Assembly (NCBI GenBank): GCA_964017125.1
Contig: OZ024903.1
Coordinates: 84,702,300 to 84,766,299 of the forward strand
Length of the DNA stretch: 64,000 nt
Source: Flabesymbios commensalis
Lineage: Eukaryota > Annelida > Polychaeta > Terebellida > Flabelligeridae
Direction of reading: 5' to 3'
Of this stretch, positions 55,085 to 63,608 are shown piece by piece. The notes beneath the pieces were generated by a model, which saw nothing but the letters and a program-made list of their open reading frames with translations, did not search any database and was not told the DNA's origin. The position numbers and the translations under genes were made by a program. Numbering within the stretch: the stretch's first letter is position 1; the number at the start of each line of letters is the position of its first letter.

Positions 55085-55440
55085 CCCAATGTTTTATGAC
55101 TGTTCACCCACCCTCTGTGATGCTGGCCCAAAATTAATCTGGTGTTGGTGCCACGTCTAGTGTTTGCTGTGTATCTGGAGGATCCATTTCCAGCGGACAG
55201 ACTTTATCCTAAATGTTGTTTGACTGTTGGCCCAGCGTCTGCGACAGTCAAACAACATTTGGTCAACGTCCTCCTATGCAGGTTTATCAAGTTGGGCGCA
55301 TACCACTTGTTACGTCATTCTCCTGCAATAATGCCGCATTCACGTCCCAGCCAGCGGGGATAGACGCCGCCCACCGCCGATGTATTAACGGCACAACGTC
55401 TCAGACGTTAGACCAGCATGAAACCAGTGCTGCATGGGCT
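55085..55440. repeat. Three P1 palindromes in a row
   Basis: 55085-55172 is decayed, with GTCTAGTGTTTGCTG at its end. 55203-55275 has AAATGTTGTTTGACTGTTGG mirrored by AGTCAAACAACATTT, with part of one arm deleted near the loop. 55380-55440 is a fragment, CAACGTCTCAGACGTTAGAC. Confidence 0.7.
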
Positions 55441-55829
55441 GACAAATCTTGTTTTGCTAGACTCTGACAATGGTTGCCATGCCAATCTTATCTCCTGCAG
55501 CAGAAACAAGTTTCAAGTGGAACTATATCATATGTCACAATTTAACCGCGGTTAAATGGCTAGCACACAGAAAAAATGATAAAATTACCTTATTTTCTGG
55601 TTACTTCGTTATTATAAACTAGCATCATTATTACAATCTTTTTATGAAGAACTAGGCCTACATCTCCCAAATTGTTCTATGTGATTAGCTGAGCCTCTGC
55701 CCCATAATATCTAATCATTTTATTTGACTCGAACCATGCTGGAAACATGTGTGATTTGTAAGCTTCATTTGAAATCTTTAAATATGGCATGCTTCAAATT
55801 CTGTGTATCAAGCGAACATTACTTCAGAC

Positions 55830-56011
55830 ATTGACCCGATGATGGTTTAATTGGGTGAGTGGCCAGTGTTTGATGGGTTGTACGTCCACTTCACACCCTA
55901 TTTGTCAAATAATTGGGTGTGAAGTGGGGCAGTTAATACTAATCTCCTTCAAAAACTTGACCCGATGATGGGTAAATTGGATGAGCGGAAAGTGTTTGTT
56001 TCTTTACGTCC
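55830..56011. repeat. Direct repeats flanking an inserted hairpin
   Basis: TTGACCCGATGATGG.TTAAT TGG.TGAG (55830-55887) recurs at about 55950-56011. Between them CCACTTCACACCCTATTTG tcaaa TAATTGGGTGTGAAGTGG forms a hairpin at 55886-55927. Confidence 0.7.
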
Positions 56012-56361
56012 TTGTTAATTTCAAATACGTAATCAATTTATGTCGATTTTGTATTAATACACAACTTTGATGTACATAAATTTGTTTGTATCCGTAAATT
56101 AGTGTGTAATATTTCACAATCGCTCCAAAAATATCAGCCTACGACTGACTTGAAACAGATGGCACACGGATGGCATTACATTACGTACACATGGATGTCA
56201 TCAGAAATGCAAAATGTATGATGCATCTCTGATGTCATAGAAACGTATTATTATGGAATATAAAGAAAAAAAATTGAATTAATCATCGCCACTATTTGCC
56301 TCATTTTATTTCGCGAAACTCTATGAAGCGGTGTTACTTCCCATGTATAGGTACCCACCCA

Positions 56362-56462
56362 GCAAGCACCATACATTGAACCGATGTTGGCTTAATGCTG
56401 GGCCACCGTCTGCGACGCTGGCCCAGCATTAAACCAACATCGGCTCAATGGCTCGTGTTTGT
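56362..56462. repeat. Family P1 palindrome, 101 bp, with family ends
   Basis: CCCAGCAAGCACCATACATT ... CTCGTGTTTGTTGGG; loop TGC; arms pair over 49 nt with few mismatches. ATTGAACCGATGTTGG/CCAACATCGGCTCAAT is the private part. Left neighbour GTACCCA and right neighbour TAGTC leave the target site unclear. Confidence 0.9.
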
Positions 56463-56741
56463 TGGGTAGTCAGTATTCACAGATGTACTGCACAGCACTG
56501 TAGTGTTAAACGTGAAACATTGATAGGCATGTTGATAGACTTGCCACTTGCCAAAAATTAGTGCTTGGCAGCCGGCAGTATGTCAGTAGAAGTCTAATTG
56601 CTGGTGGACATGGCTGGAGGCAGTGCAGCCTGAGCTGGAGTAATACTAGTGTTCTTTATGCCTATAAGGTGCTTACAGCTTCTGTGTGGCTGTTTTATAT
56701 CATGTTTTTGAACAACAGGCGTCATCGGTTCTGCCGAAAAA

Positions 56742-56800
56742 AACACTAACTGCTTAGTTTAAGAGTAAGTAGTCACTGTTGTTTGTCATTGCTGGGTAAA
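56742..56800. repeat. Family F hairpin, decayed
   Basis: AACACTAACTGCTTAGTTTA AGAGTAAGTAGTCACTGTTG TTTG. Mismatched arms. Confidence 0.55.
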
Positions 56801-57278
56801 ACTGTGGATCAATACTTTTGCTGCATGGACTATTTCAGCGTCATTAATGGTTTGATTGTGTGAAATGTCATCGATTTTAGTATCCAACAACTGGGTAACA
56901 GCGAAAGATTCAACAGTGCAAGACTCCCGTCATCTGTCTACAAATCTAGTGAATACGAGGTGTAGACCAAGATGTTGGCGGGAATGCTTTCATCAGACTA
57001 TTTTCTTTTTCGTTATGTTATATTTTGAGTGGTTTTAATCCTGAGCCACCGTTTGCGACATTGTCCTAACCTTAAACCGACACTAGCTAATGAGAAGCTG
57101 ATCAATCCATTATGATTGATGTTGTCCCAAGTATCTCTCATGCACTACCTATGCTTCGTGTTTTATTCCTCGTTCAGAGAGTCAACATTTCGCAATTTTG
57201 ATTCTTCAGGACTGTACCGTTTGTGTAAATTCGTAGAATGTTTGACTAATTTCCCTTGTGTTGTCTGTTGTGTTACAG
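56801..57278 (+). other. End of the large intron
   Basis: A P1 remnant lies at 57030-57085 (GAGCCACCGTTTGCGACATT). The acceptor is GTTGTGTTACAG|. Confidence 0.6.
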
Positions 57279-57525
57279 AGTGTAGGTGACGTGTGGGTGG
57301 CCACAGAAAACTACGAGGCGGCCGGCGACCAACAGGTGTCACTACGGCGTGGTCAGCAGGTCGAGATTCTCCACCCCTCCCCGGGGGGCAGCCCCGACTG
57401 GTGTCTAGTCAGGGTACTGTCCTCAGACTCAAACCCCGCTCCCGAAGGTCTCATTCCCATGGCCACACTCAAACAAGTGCCCAACCTCAAAGTGTCAAAC
57501 TCCAAAACAAGCATTGAAAATGAAG
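57279..57525 (+). CDS. trio: Trio exon: SH3 domain
   Basis: 82 codons plus 1 nt, phase 0 at start. SVGDVWVATENYEAAGDQQV, SLRRGQQVEILHPSPGGSPD, WCLVRVLSSDSNPAPEGLIP and MATLKQVPN make a complete SH3: ATENYEA replaces ALYDY, then RRGQ.VEIL, the conserved W of DWCLVR, and EGLIP at the fourth strand. Vertebrate TRIO has RRGQTVEVLERPHDKPDWCL in the same place. It binds Pro-rich ligands and in the family restrains or targets GEF activity. Donor AAG|GTAAAT. GC-rich codon use compared with the DH exons. Confidence 0.96.
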
Positions 57526-58892
57526 GTAAATTAAGATTTGTTTATATCTGATATATTTTTTAAGAGCTAATACAGAAAAACGGGAAAATAGATGCTCACT
57601 ATCAAGATATAGTCATCAAAATCATATTGTTTTTTCATGGAAAAATAAATATTTTGTATGCTTTTTATTATCTAAATTTTACTAAACCAGTAGACAGTTT
57701 TGAAGAAGTGCAATAATATTTGATCTTGCATTTTACATTATCTAAATTATAATGAGCCACTTGACATTGCTGGTTTGTGTGAAGGATGTTTTTCACTTCA
57801 TGTATATATCCGCACATATTATATAGGATCATTCACTTCCTCCTAATTTATAGTGTCTACTTTTATTTAAATTAACCATTTTCCACCCAGGCATTTCTTC
57901 TCATTTCTATTTACCTTGAGATGTGAATTAAAAAAATGATATAGTACTAGGCCTATATTAAATTCAAGCTCAGAATGCCTCATTGTGATTTATTGTACCA
58001 AGATAAATATCTTGAATTTAATTTTGTTCTAAATATAGAAATTTTACCATTGGATGATTGGTTCATTTACGCGCCATGAGTGTTTCAATGATAAAAAAAG
58101 ACGATAAGTACATTATTGCAGCGCTGAGGATGATACGGAATATTACAGTTATAAATATCAACTTTAACCAGTGTACTGGTCAGGCCACTGGAGCTGTAAT
58201 TTCCTGATACAAATGGCGAACAATATTTATATTTTTGGGGGAAATAGACATCTCCAAAATTGAAATACTAGGCAGGGTTACCACAGGGCAGGGAAAAAGC
58301 AGGGATTTACTTTTATTTTTTTTAATGTCATGGGAAAGTCAGATACTTTTGAATTTGTGAAAGCTGAGTCAGAGATTTACAAAAAATGTCGATCAAGTAA
58401 ACAATAAATAGGCAACCGGGGTACAACTAAGACCAGAAACATACAAAGACTTGTATAAAAAATATCTTAATGTGATGGCTTGACTTACCTCAATTTTCAG
58501 CATTATTATATTGTGTACATGTAAGCAATGCAGAAGGTTTGGGTTTGGCGCTCCTTGCCACCACAGCTACATTTTACTTTGATACACATGCAGTTATACG
58601 TGACCATATTTCCTAGCCCAAGTTAACTACAATCCTTAAGTATGCATGCAATAGAAATAGTCACATGAAACGAACCTCTGGATTAAATCAGCATCTACCA
58701 CAAAAATACTAAAATCAATTTCCGTGTTTCTACTTGGTTTGAATCTACCTGGAAACTGTATTATTAATCCGTGTGCAGCTAAGTTGTTTGTTTCAAATTT
58801 TATTTTCTCTTGTGCATGTTTTGAGGCGTATATGTAGGGGCCTAGCATGACAAGGGTTAACCATTGTATCCATGTGTGTTTATGTTGTTCAG
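57526..58892 (+). other. Intron, no recognised element
   Basis: AT-rich. The minus frame at 58636-58920 overlaps the next exon and is a shadow. Acceptor region ATGTTGTTCAG|. Confidence 0.55.
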
Positions 58893-58995
58893 ATCTAGGA
58901 TTGGAGCAGGGATCCCACACGTCCGGCTACCCTATGTCCAGCGGAAACAATGTGTCCGCGTCACCGGCCAATAAACGACGCAGCAGCAGCTTTAG
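58893..58995 (+). CDS. trio: Trio exon: Ser-rich linker after SH3
   Basis: Two nt, 33 codons and 2 nt: (D)LGLEQGSHTSGYPMSSG then NNVSASPANKRRSSSF(R). Compare vertebrate NDASPPASVASLQ...SSPGPKRPGNTLRK. It is likely disordered; KRRSSS is a plausible basophilic kinase site (inference). Donor AG|GTGAGA. Confidence 0.9.
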
Positions 58996-59079
58996 GTGAG
59001 ATAGAAAACAAATGTCTTGTCCAAAATTAAACACCTAATAGCTGGGACTTTCTGCCACCATGATATAGACCACCCATCA

Positions 59080-59138
59080 AAAACGGGGCATTCAACCAAT
59101 GCTGTTTCAATGTGAATGCCCCGTGTTTGCTGGGATAC
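59080..59138. repeat. Short P1-related hairpin
   Basis: AAAACGGGGCATTCAACCAA ... TTTCAATGTGAATGCCCCGT GTTTGCTGGG. The right terminus is that of P1, the GGGGCATTCA/TGAATGCCCC arms are private and mirrored, and the usual GTC/GAC centre is absent. Confidence 0.65.
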
Positions 59139-59271
59139 ATGTTAATAACTTTAATAGTATCTTCATGATTTTATACACATCTTGTGTAACCAGTTTTGAA
59201 ACTGAAAAAGGTATTAATCTATGAATTTGATATACATTGTCACTTATTTTTTACAAATTTCCGTAATTTTG

Positions 59272-59330
59272 GCCACATGCAGCTGTGGATCGCGATAGCG
59301 AGACACAGCTGCATGTGACTGAAAATTTCA
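59272..59330 (-). repeat. Family A hairpin with fully rewritten, still complementary arms
   Basis: CACATGCAGCTGTG (59274-59287) and CACAGCTGCATGTG (59304-59317) around GATCGCGATAGCGAGA. Consensus arm is CACTTGAAGTTGTG. Three substitutions are present, and all three are matched by the complementary change in the other arm. Confidence 0.85.
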
Positions 59331-59476
59331 ATTGAATAGCTGAGATATATCATATATCAATGATATATTTGCGAAAGGATATTAGAAAACTATGAAACAA
59401 ATGTGGTCATGTGAACGTCACATTTTACATTTGTTATGAAATAATTAATTAATTCACTGCAGTCATCCTATATAAT

Positions 59477-59516
59477 TAGCTCCCGCCGTCACCGTAGGTG
59501 AGACGGAGGGAGCTAT
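59477..59516. repeat. TAGCTCCC...GGGAGCTA hairpin
   Basis: TAGCTCCCGCCGTC accgtaggt GAGACGGAGGGAGCTA opens the tandem-repeat zone. Function unknown. Confidence 0.7.
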
Positions 59517-59689
59517 GGATTCTACCTCCGTTTTTTTTTGTCTCTTCTTTTGCCTATAACTTTGTAAGAAAATAAGCTAGGATAACAATTTTTGGTATGT
59601 GGGTTACTTCCAGGTTGATAATGGACAGGTTAAAATATTTTAATCTGAATTCAATACGCAAGGTCGCAGAGGAGAAAATGATGATGTTA

Positions 59690-59995
59690 CGGCGTTGGGC
59701 CGTTGGGCCGTCCGTAAACAATTCGTTTCCGGAGCATATCTCTGAAAGTACTTGTCCGATTGTCTTCAAATTTTACACACAACACCCCTAGGGGGTCTAG
59801 TTGTGCCTTTTGGGGTATTTGAACTTTGACCTACTTCTGGTTCAAAACTATGACCTATTTAGACGTTTTGACGCGCACTTCGTTTCCGGAGCAGATCTCG
59901 AAAAGTACTGGGCCGATGACAGTCATATTGCACATACATGTTCTCTAAGGTCCCTAGTTGTGCCTTTTCAGGTTTTTGGACCTTGACCTTGAAGT
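59690..59995. repeat. Divergent tandem units (CGTTTCCGGAGCA...)
   Basis: TTCGTTTCCGGAGCATATCT CTGAAAGTACTTG and TTCGTTTCCGGAGCAGATCT CGAAAAGTACTGG start two units about 160 bp apart; both continue to TAGTTGTGCCTTTT and TTTGACCT. Relatives occur at 9290-9720. Frames run through but no protein family is recognised. Confidence 0.75.
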
Positions 59996-60050
59996 TGACC
60001 AAGCACTTTGACCTAATTTATAACATCGGTAAATCCGACTGAAAGATTTT

Positions 60051-60830
60051 GCGGAATATCATGAAAACCGCTCAAGATAGCTACAGCATTACTATAAAAC
60101 AAATTGTGAGGTTTCAGGAGAGGATGCATCTTGAAAAATTTCAAGTCGATAAAATTAAAAATGGCCGCCTATAGGCCATTATTCACCTCGACAGGCCTGA
60201 TATTGCGGAATATCATGAAAACCGCTCAAGATAGCTACACCATTAATATCAAATAAATTGTAAGGTTTCAGGAGAGGATGCATCTCGAAAAATTTCAAGT
60301 TGATAAAATTCAAAATGGCCGCCTATCGGCCATTATTCACTTCGACAGGCCTGATATTGTGGAATATCATGAAAACCGCTCAAGATATCTACACCATTAC
60401 TATAAAACAAATTGTAAGGTTTCAGGAGAGGATGCATTTAAAAAAATTCAACTTGTCCAAGTTCAGAATGGCCGCCAATCGGCCATTATTCACCTTCACA
60501 TGGCCGTTATTTGGTAAACCGTGCTAGATGGCTAGACCATTACTATAAAACAAAATGTGTGATTTCAGGAGAGGATGCATCTTGAAAAAATTCGACTTGA
60601 TCAAATTTAAAATGGCCGCTTTTTCGGCCATTATTCATTTTCACATGGCTGATATTTGGTAAACAGTGCTGGATGGCTAGACCATCACCTGATTACTATA
60701 AAACAAAATGTGAGTTTTCGGGGGAGGATGCACCCTGAAAATGTTTACCTTACGAATTTAAAATGGCCGACAATCAGCATTATTTACCTCGATAGGCCTG
60801 ATATCAGGTGATTATTATGATCTCTCCAAA
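60051..60830. repeat. Five tandem units, about 154-bp period
   Basis: Units begin at 60051, 60205 and 60359 (GCGGAATATCATGAAAACCG) and, more diverged, near 60512 and 60656 (GGTAAACCGTGCTAGATGG). Each has ATTACTATAAAACAAATTGT, TTTCAGGAGAGGATGCATCT and AAAATGGCCGCC. Frames through the units are repeat shadows. Confidence 0.9.
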
Positions 60831-60908
60831 CCACTGGTTATCATTTCACACATTATAATCCGATAATAAAAATTGGATAGTCTAAAACAGAATTTATTGT
60901 GTTTACAG

Positions 60909-61065
60909 AAAATGGTTAACCAACCCAGTTCGGAAACTGAGCCAAGGGCGGATGGACAAAAATGAGAAGTTGCAGGTTGAGCAACAGCAGCAGCAGCAGC
61001 AGCAATCCAGAGCAGGTGCTGGGAAAGGGGACGCCAGAAAGCCGCCTAAGATTCCACAGTTCAAG
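60909..61065 (+). CDS. trio: Trio exon: basic linker with poly-Gln, alternative donor 66 nt downstream
   Basis: Acceptor GTGTTTACAG|. One nt completes Arg, then KWLTNPVRKLSQGRMDKNEK, LQVE, eight Gln (CAA, six CAG, CAA), SRAGAGKGDARKPPKIPQFK. Vertebrate TRIO has RKWLTSPVRRLSSGKADG here. Phase 0 at AAG|GTCAGT. A stronger GTAAGT follows at 61132; using it would add 22 in-frame residues (VSYCVSLQQNLFSRHHFKLI KP). Both ends are phase 0. Confidence 0.92.
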
Positions 61066-61630
61066 GTCAGTTATTGTGTTAGTCTGCAGCAGAACCTCTT
61101 CTCCCGCCACCACTTCAAATTAATCAAACCCGTAAGTACCCATTCGGAAAAATGTAATTTCAGCCCACTTAAAGTTGTGGGTCGCTAGCGCGACCCACAA
61201 CTTTAAGTGATCTGAAATAAAGTAGAATAACGGCTTTAGTAGCTAATTAATTAAAATCACCTGTCACTCTGTGGGTTGTTGTGACTAATTTATTTGTAGT
61301 TCATTTCGTGGGATGAACAGCATGGCCTCTTTCTCTATCCCCAGCATTATTTTTTATTTCTATGCAATATTATTTACTTCTCTATAGTTAGCTATGTTGT
61401 ATTGTTCTTGTACTTGTAGATTACTAATATTACTAGTTCTGATGATTATATCATTTACATTGTTAACCCTTTGAGTGCTAATTTGAATAATCCAAGTCGT
61501 ATCTGACTACCTCCTGTGACCCACATCTTCAAACGGGTAACTAGTCATTTTTGTCTTCACATTTTTTCTGATTAAAGAGAAATTTTGATACCAAGAACGA
61601 GTATTTTCCATTTTGATACAAATAATTAAC
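61066..61630 (+). other. Intron start with a family A hairpin
   Basis: At 61150-61215 CCCACTTAAAGTTGTGGGTC gctagc GCGACCCACAACTTTAAGTG: G to A change of the consensus CTTGAAG is mirrored. A further decayed family A start (TTAACCCTTTGAGTGCTAAT) lies at 61462. Confidence 0.65.
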
Positions 61631-61835
61631 TCTTTCAAGCTGCCTGAATTTATCATAGTGATCTTCACCCACTACAACGACTTGTAGTGGGTGAAGATTA
61701 CTTGATGTTGTTTAAAAATTTAAGAAAATTTTGAAATTTTGAAATTTTCGTTCTAAAATCTTAAGTTGTAGGAAAATTAAGTATGTTTTCATACATGTAA
61801 AATGATGCTTTAATGCATCGTGGGGGCTTAAAGGG
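61630..61835 (+). mobile_element. Family A-like TTAA MITE with rewritten hairpin
   Basis: TTAA|CTCTTTCAAGCTGCC ... GGGGGCTTAAAGGG|TTAA. Hairpin CTTCACCCACTACAA cga CTTGTAGTGGGTGAAG: outer CACCCACT is family A, the inner arm is new, and both arms agree. Confidence 0.8.
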
Positions 61836-62669
61836 TTAAACGTGATTCCATCCATGACTAGCGCTCAAATGGTTTATTGTTGTGTTTGTGAATGCTGCAT
61901 GTTATATTATAGGTTATATAATTTTTTGCTCTGCTCTTTACACAAGAACACAATGCGTAAAAGAAGAGACCCAGAAGTGAAGTAGTCAGATGAAATATTC
62001 AATTTATAATGCAACTTCGTGTGAATTTATGCAGAATTTATAACTTAATTTTCAAATACATAAAAGTGATTGTGTCCGCTTCAAGTTGTTGATCAGTGAA
62101 CATCCGGATATGTTCTCTCAGTTACATTCACCTTGATGCTGCCGCTATTCCTGCTTTAATGTGAATGTAAAAGATCTTTATTGAATTATTAAAATATGCT
62201 CCGCATATTATATGCGATATAATGCTTGAACCGTCAAGTATACCTTCTCACGTAAGCACCCGTCTGTATGATCAAAAGAAATGGATAAATTGCCCTCCAT
62301 ATTATACACGCACACAGATGATCTTTTAGGATCTTTATTTTCAGGAGTGAATAGCTTGTAGTAGATGCTCAGTTATTTCGGGGATGTCTCTTTTTTTGCA
62401 CAAAATTAATAATCATTTGAAGTTGGATATTGCGTCAGCAATTCCAGCTTTAAATTATTGAAAAGTAGACAAACAATTCGGCAGCATAATCACTGAAATT
62501 ATTTGTGTAAAAAGAACAGTATAATCCATCACAATATGTACCCGCAATTCACACCTGACTGTGAATGAAATGAGAAGGTATACAGGGATGTAATCATCGT
62601 AATGAAAGGGTGTATCCTGAATTTTACCAGCATCACATTTGTGGACATGTGAAAAACTGAGGGATCACA
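61836..62669. other. Intron, nothing certain
   Basis: Family C hairpin fragment at about 62405-62460 (GATATTGCGTCAGCAATTCC AGC). No exon seen. Confidence 0.5.
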
Positions 62670-62761
62670 GAAAACACAAAACATTTGTATTACATTTATA
62701 CAATGCTGGACCAACGTCTTATAAATGTTATACAAATGTTATACAAATGTTTTGTGTTTGC
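62670..62761. repeat. Family P1 palindrome, arm type 2, rearranged
   Basis: The left arm matches the 32130 copy (ACAAAACATTTGTATTACAT), but the inner right arm is missing and ATACAAATGTT is present twice. GTTTGCTGGGTG ends it. This fits slippage or excision within a hairpin. Confidence 0.8.
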
Positions 62762-63437
62762 TGGGTGTGCGGAAATTTTGATACTTTGATAACTCGTTTA
62801 GTGTTTTAGTATTTTTTCCACTACGAATTTGAAATTAATGTCCTAATATCGTCCCTTTGTCTCCTCAACATGGCTGTGCGAATAGTTTCAGTATCAGGGG
62901 TTTGGTGAAGCAACATAAGCTGCAACTCTCGATCTACGTTCAAATTTGATACTAACATCATCTTCAAAGTGCCATAAGTTGTAACAGAACAATAATAATC
63001 TATAAAGTAGATGAAACCACTGTTAATAAGTGGTGCCGACGTTCTACCGTTTTCCCCTTCCGTGACAAATTGATATAATATTGATATTAAATATTTATCA
63101 AATGTTTATTTATACTATTATGCTTAACTAACAGATACATTTAAATATCCTGTGAAAATTTCGGAGCGCTATAAGTGTCACAAATTCTGATTTGGAACAC
63201 TATCAAAATGTCGTGAATTCTGATTGAACCCACTATCAATGTTGAAAAATGTCAGGATTTTCAGTGTCAATTGGGCAGCGCCAATACAACCTCGAACGAG
63301 CAACTCACCATGCCATAATCATCATAATAAAACCACCTCATTGAACCACAGAATGATAAATATATATTATTCTATAATTGTACATTGACCTGGAAACATC
63401 TCCTGGTTGCCAAGACTGCTGATGTCTCTGCTACCCG
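62762..63437. other. Intron, short duplicated block
   Basis: CTCACCATGCCATAATC.TCA TAATA (63304-63330) recurs at 63697-63722 with ACCACCTCATTGAACCACAG A and TTGTACATTGACCTGGAA, a decayed direct repeat of about 120 bp flanking the P1 and F hairpins. No gene. Confidence 0.6.
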
Positions 63438-63537
63438 GCAAACACGAGACATTTACTCATTTCGGTTCAATGTTGGGCCAGCGTCGTAGACGATGGACCA
63501 ACATTGAACCGAAAATGGGTAAATGACTCGTATTCGC
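63438..63537. repeat. Family P1 palindrome, 100 bp
   Basis: ACCCGGCAAACACGAGACAT ... CTCGTATTCGCTGGGTA, loop GTA. TTTACTCATTTCGGTTCAAT is private and mirrored. Outer TACCC/GGGTA suggests the full terminus is TACCCAGCAAACAC. Confidence 0.9.
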
Positions 63538-63555
63538 TGGGTATGGTATATGGTA

Positions 63556-63608
63556 CTACTCAAACAGTAACTGCTTACTTTTGAAGTGAGCAGTTACTGT
63601 TGTTTGTC
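63556..63608. repeat. Family F hairpin, adjacent to P1
   Basis: CAAACAGTAACTGCTTACTT ttgaa GTGAGCAGTTACTGTTGTTT G; arms nearly perfect. Confidence 0.8.

Larger units (their letters stand above)
22169..57278 (+). other. 35-kb intron with alternative-start candidates and dense hairpin elements
   Basis: It joins the phase-0 donor at 22168 to the phase-0 acceptor at 57279. It separates the DH1-PH1 half from the SH3 half. In vertebrate Trio/Kalirin, internal promoters produce shorter isoforms; the phase-0 boundary makes such entry simple here. Contents are listed individually. Confidence 0.85.
58996..60908 (+). other. Repeat-rich intron
   Basis: Contains a P1-like hairpin (59080-59138), a reverse family A hairpin (59272-59330), a TAGCTCCC palindrome (59477-59516), two units of a divergent tandem family (about 59690-59995) and five 154-bp-type tandem units (60051-60830). 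Confidence 0.75.
12450..61065 (+). other. trio: Trio/Kalirin-type RhoGEF gene, middle part (15 exons in window)
   Basis: Fifteen exons join in frame to 646 codons: the end of the spectrin-repeat region, DH (RhoGEF) domain 1, PH domain, linker, SH3 domain and basic linker. Order and wording match vertebrate TRIO/KALRN, e.g. [56 protein letters not shown] and RKWLTNPVRKLS. In known family members the first DH-PH unit activates Rac1/RhoG in axon guidance and cell shape. The upstream SEC14 and spectrin repeats, and the downstream second DH-PH, Ig and kinase parts, would lie outside the window. The 35-kb intron between linker and SH3 holds candidate alternative first exons. No frame break is seen. 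Confidence 0.95.

Noticed and set aside
59597-59986. Short frames in the CGTTTCCGGAGCA repeat units
   Set aside because: Repeat-derived; related units at 9.3-9.7 kb do not keep the frame.
60278-60527. Overlapping 75-79-residue frames in the tandem array
   Set aside because: They read through repeated units; differences between units do not look like protein-level constraint.
5915-61835. CRISPR-like or regularly spaced array made by the recurring CACTTGAAGTTGTG hairpins
   Set aside because: Spacing is irregular, copies occur in both orientations and are parts of TTAA-flanked MITEs in an animal intron.
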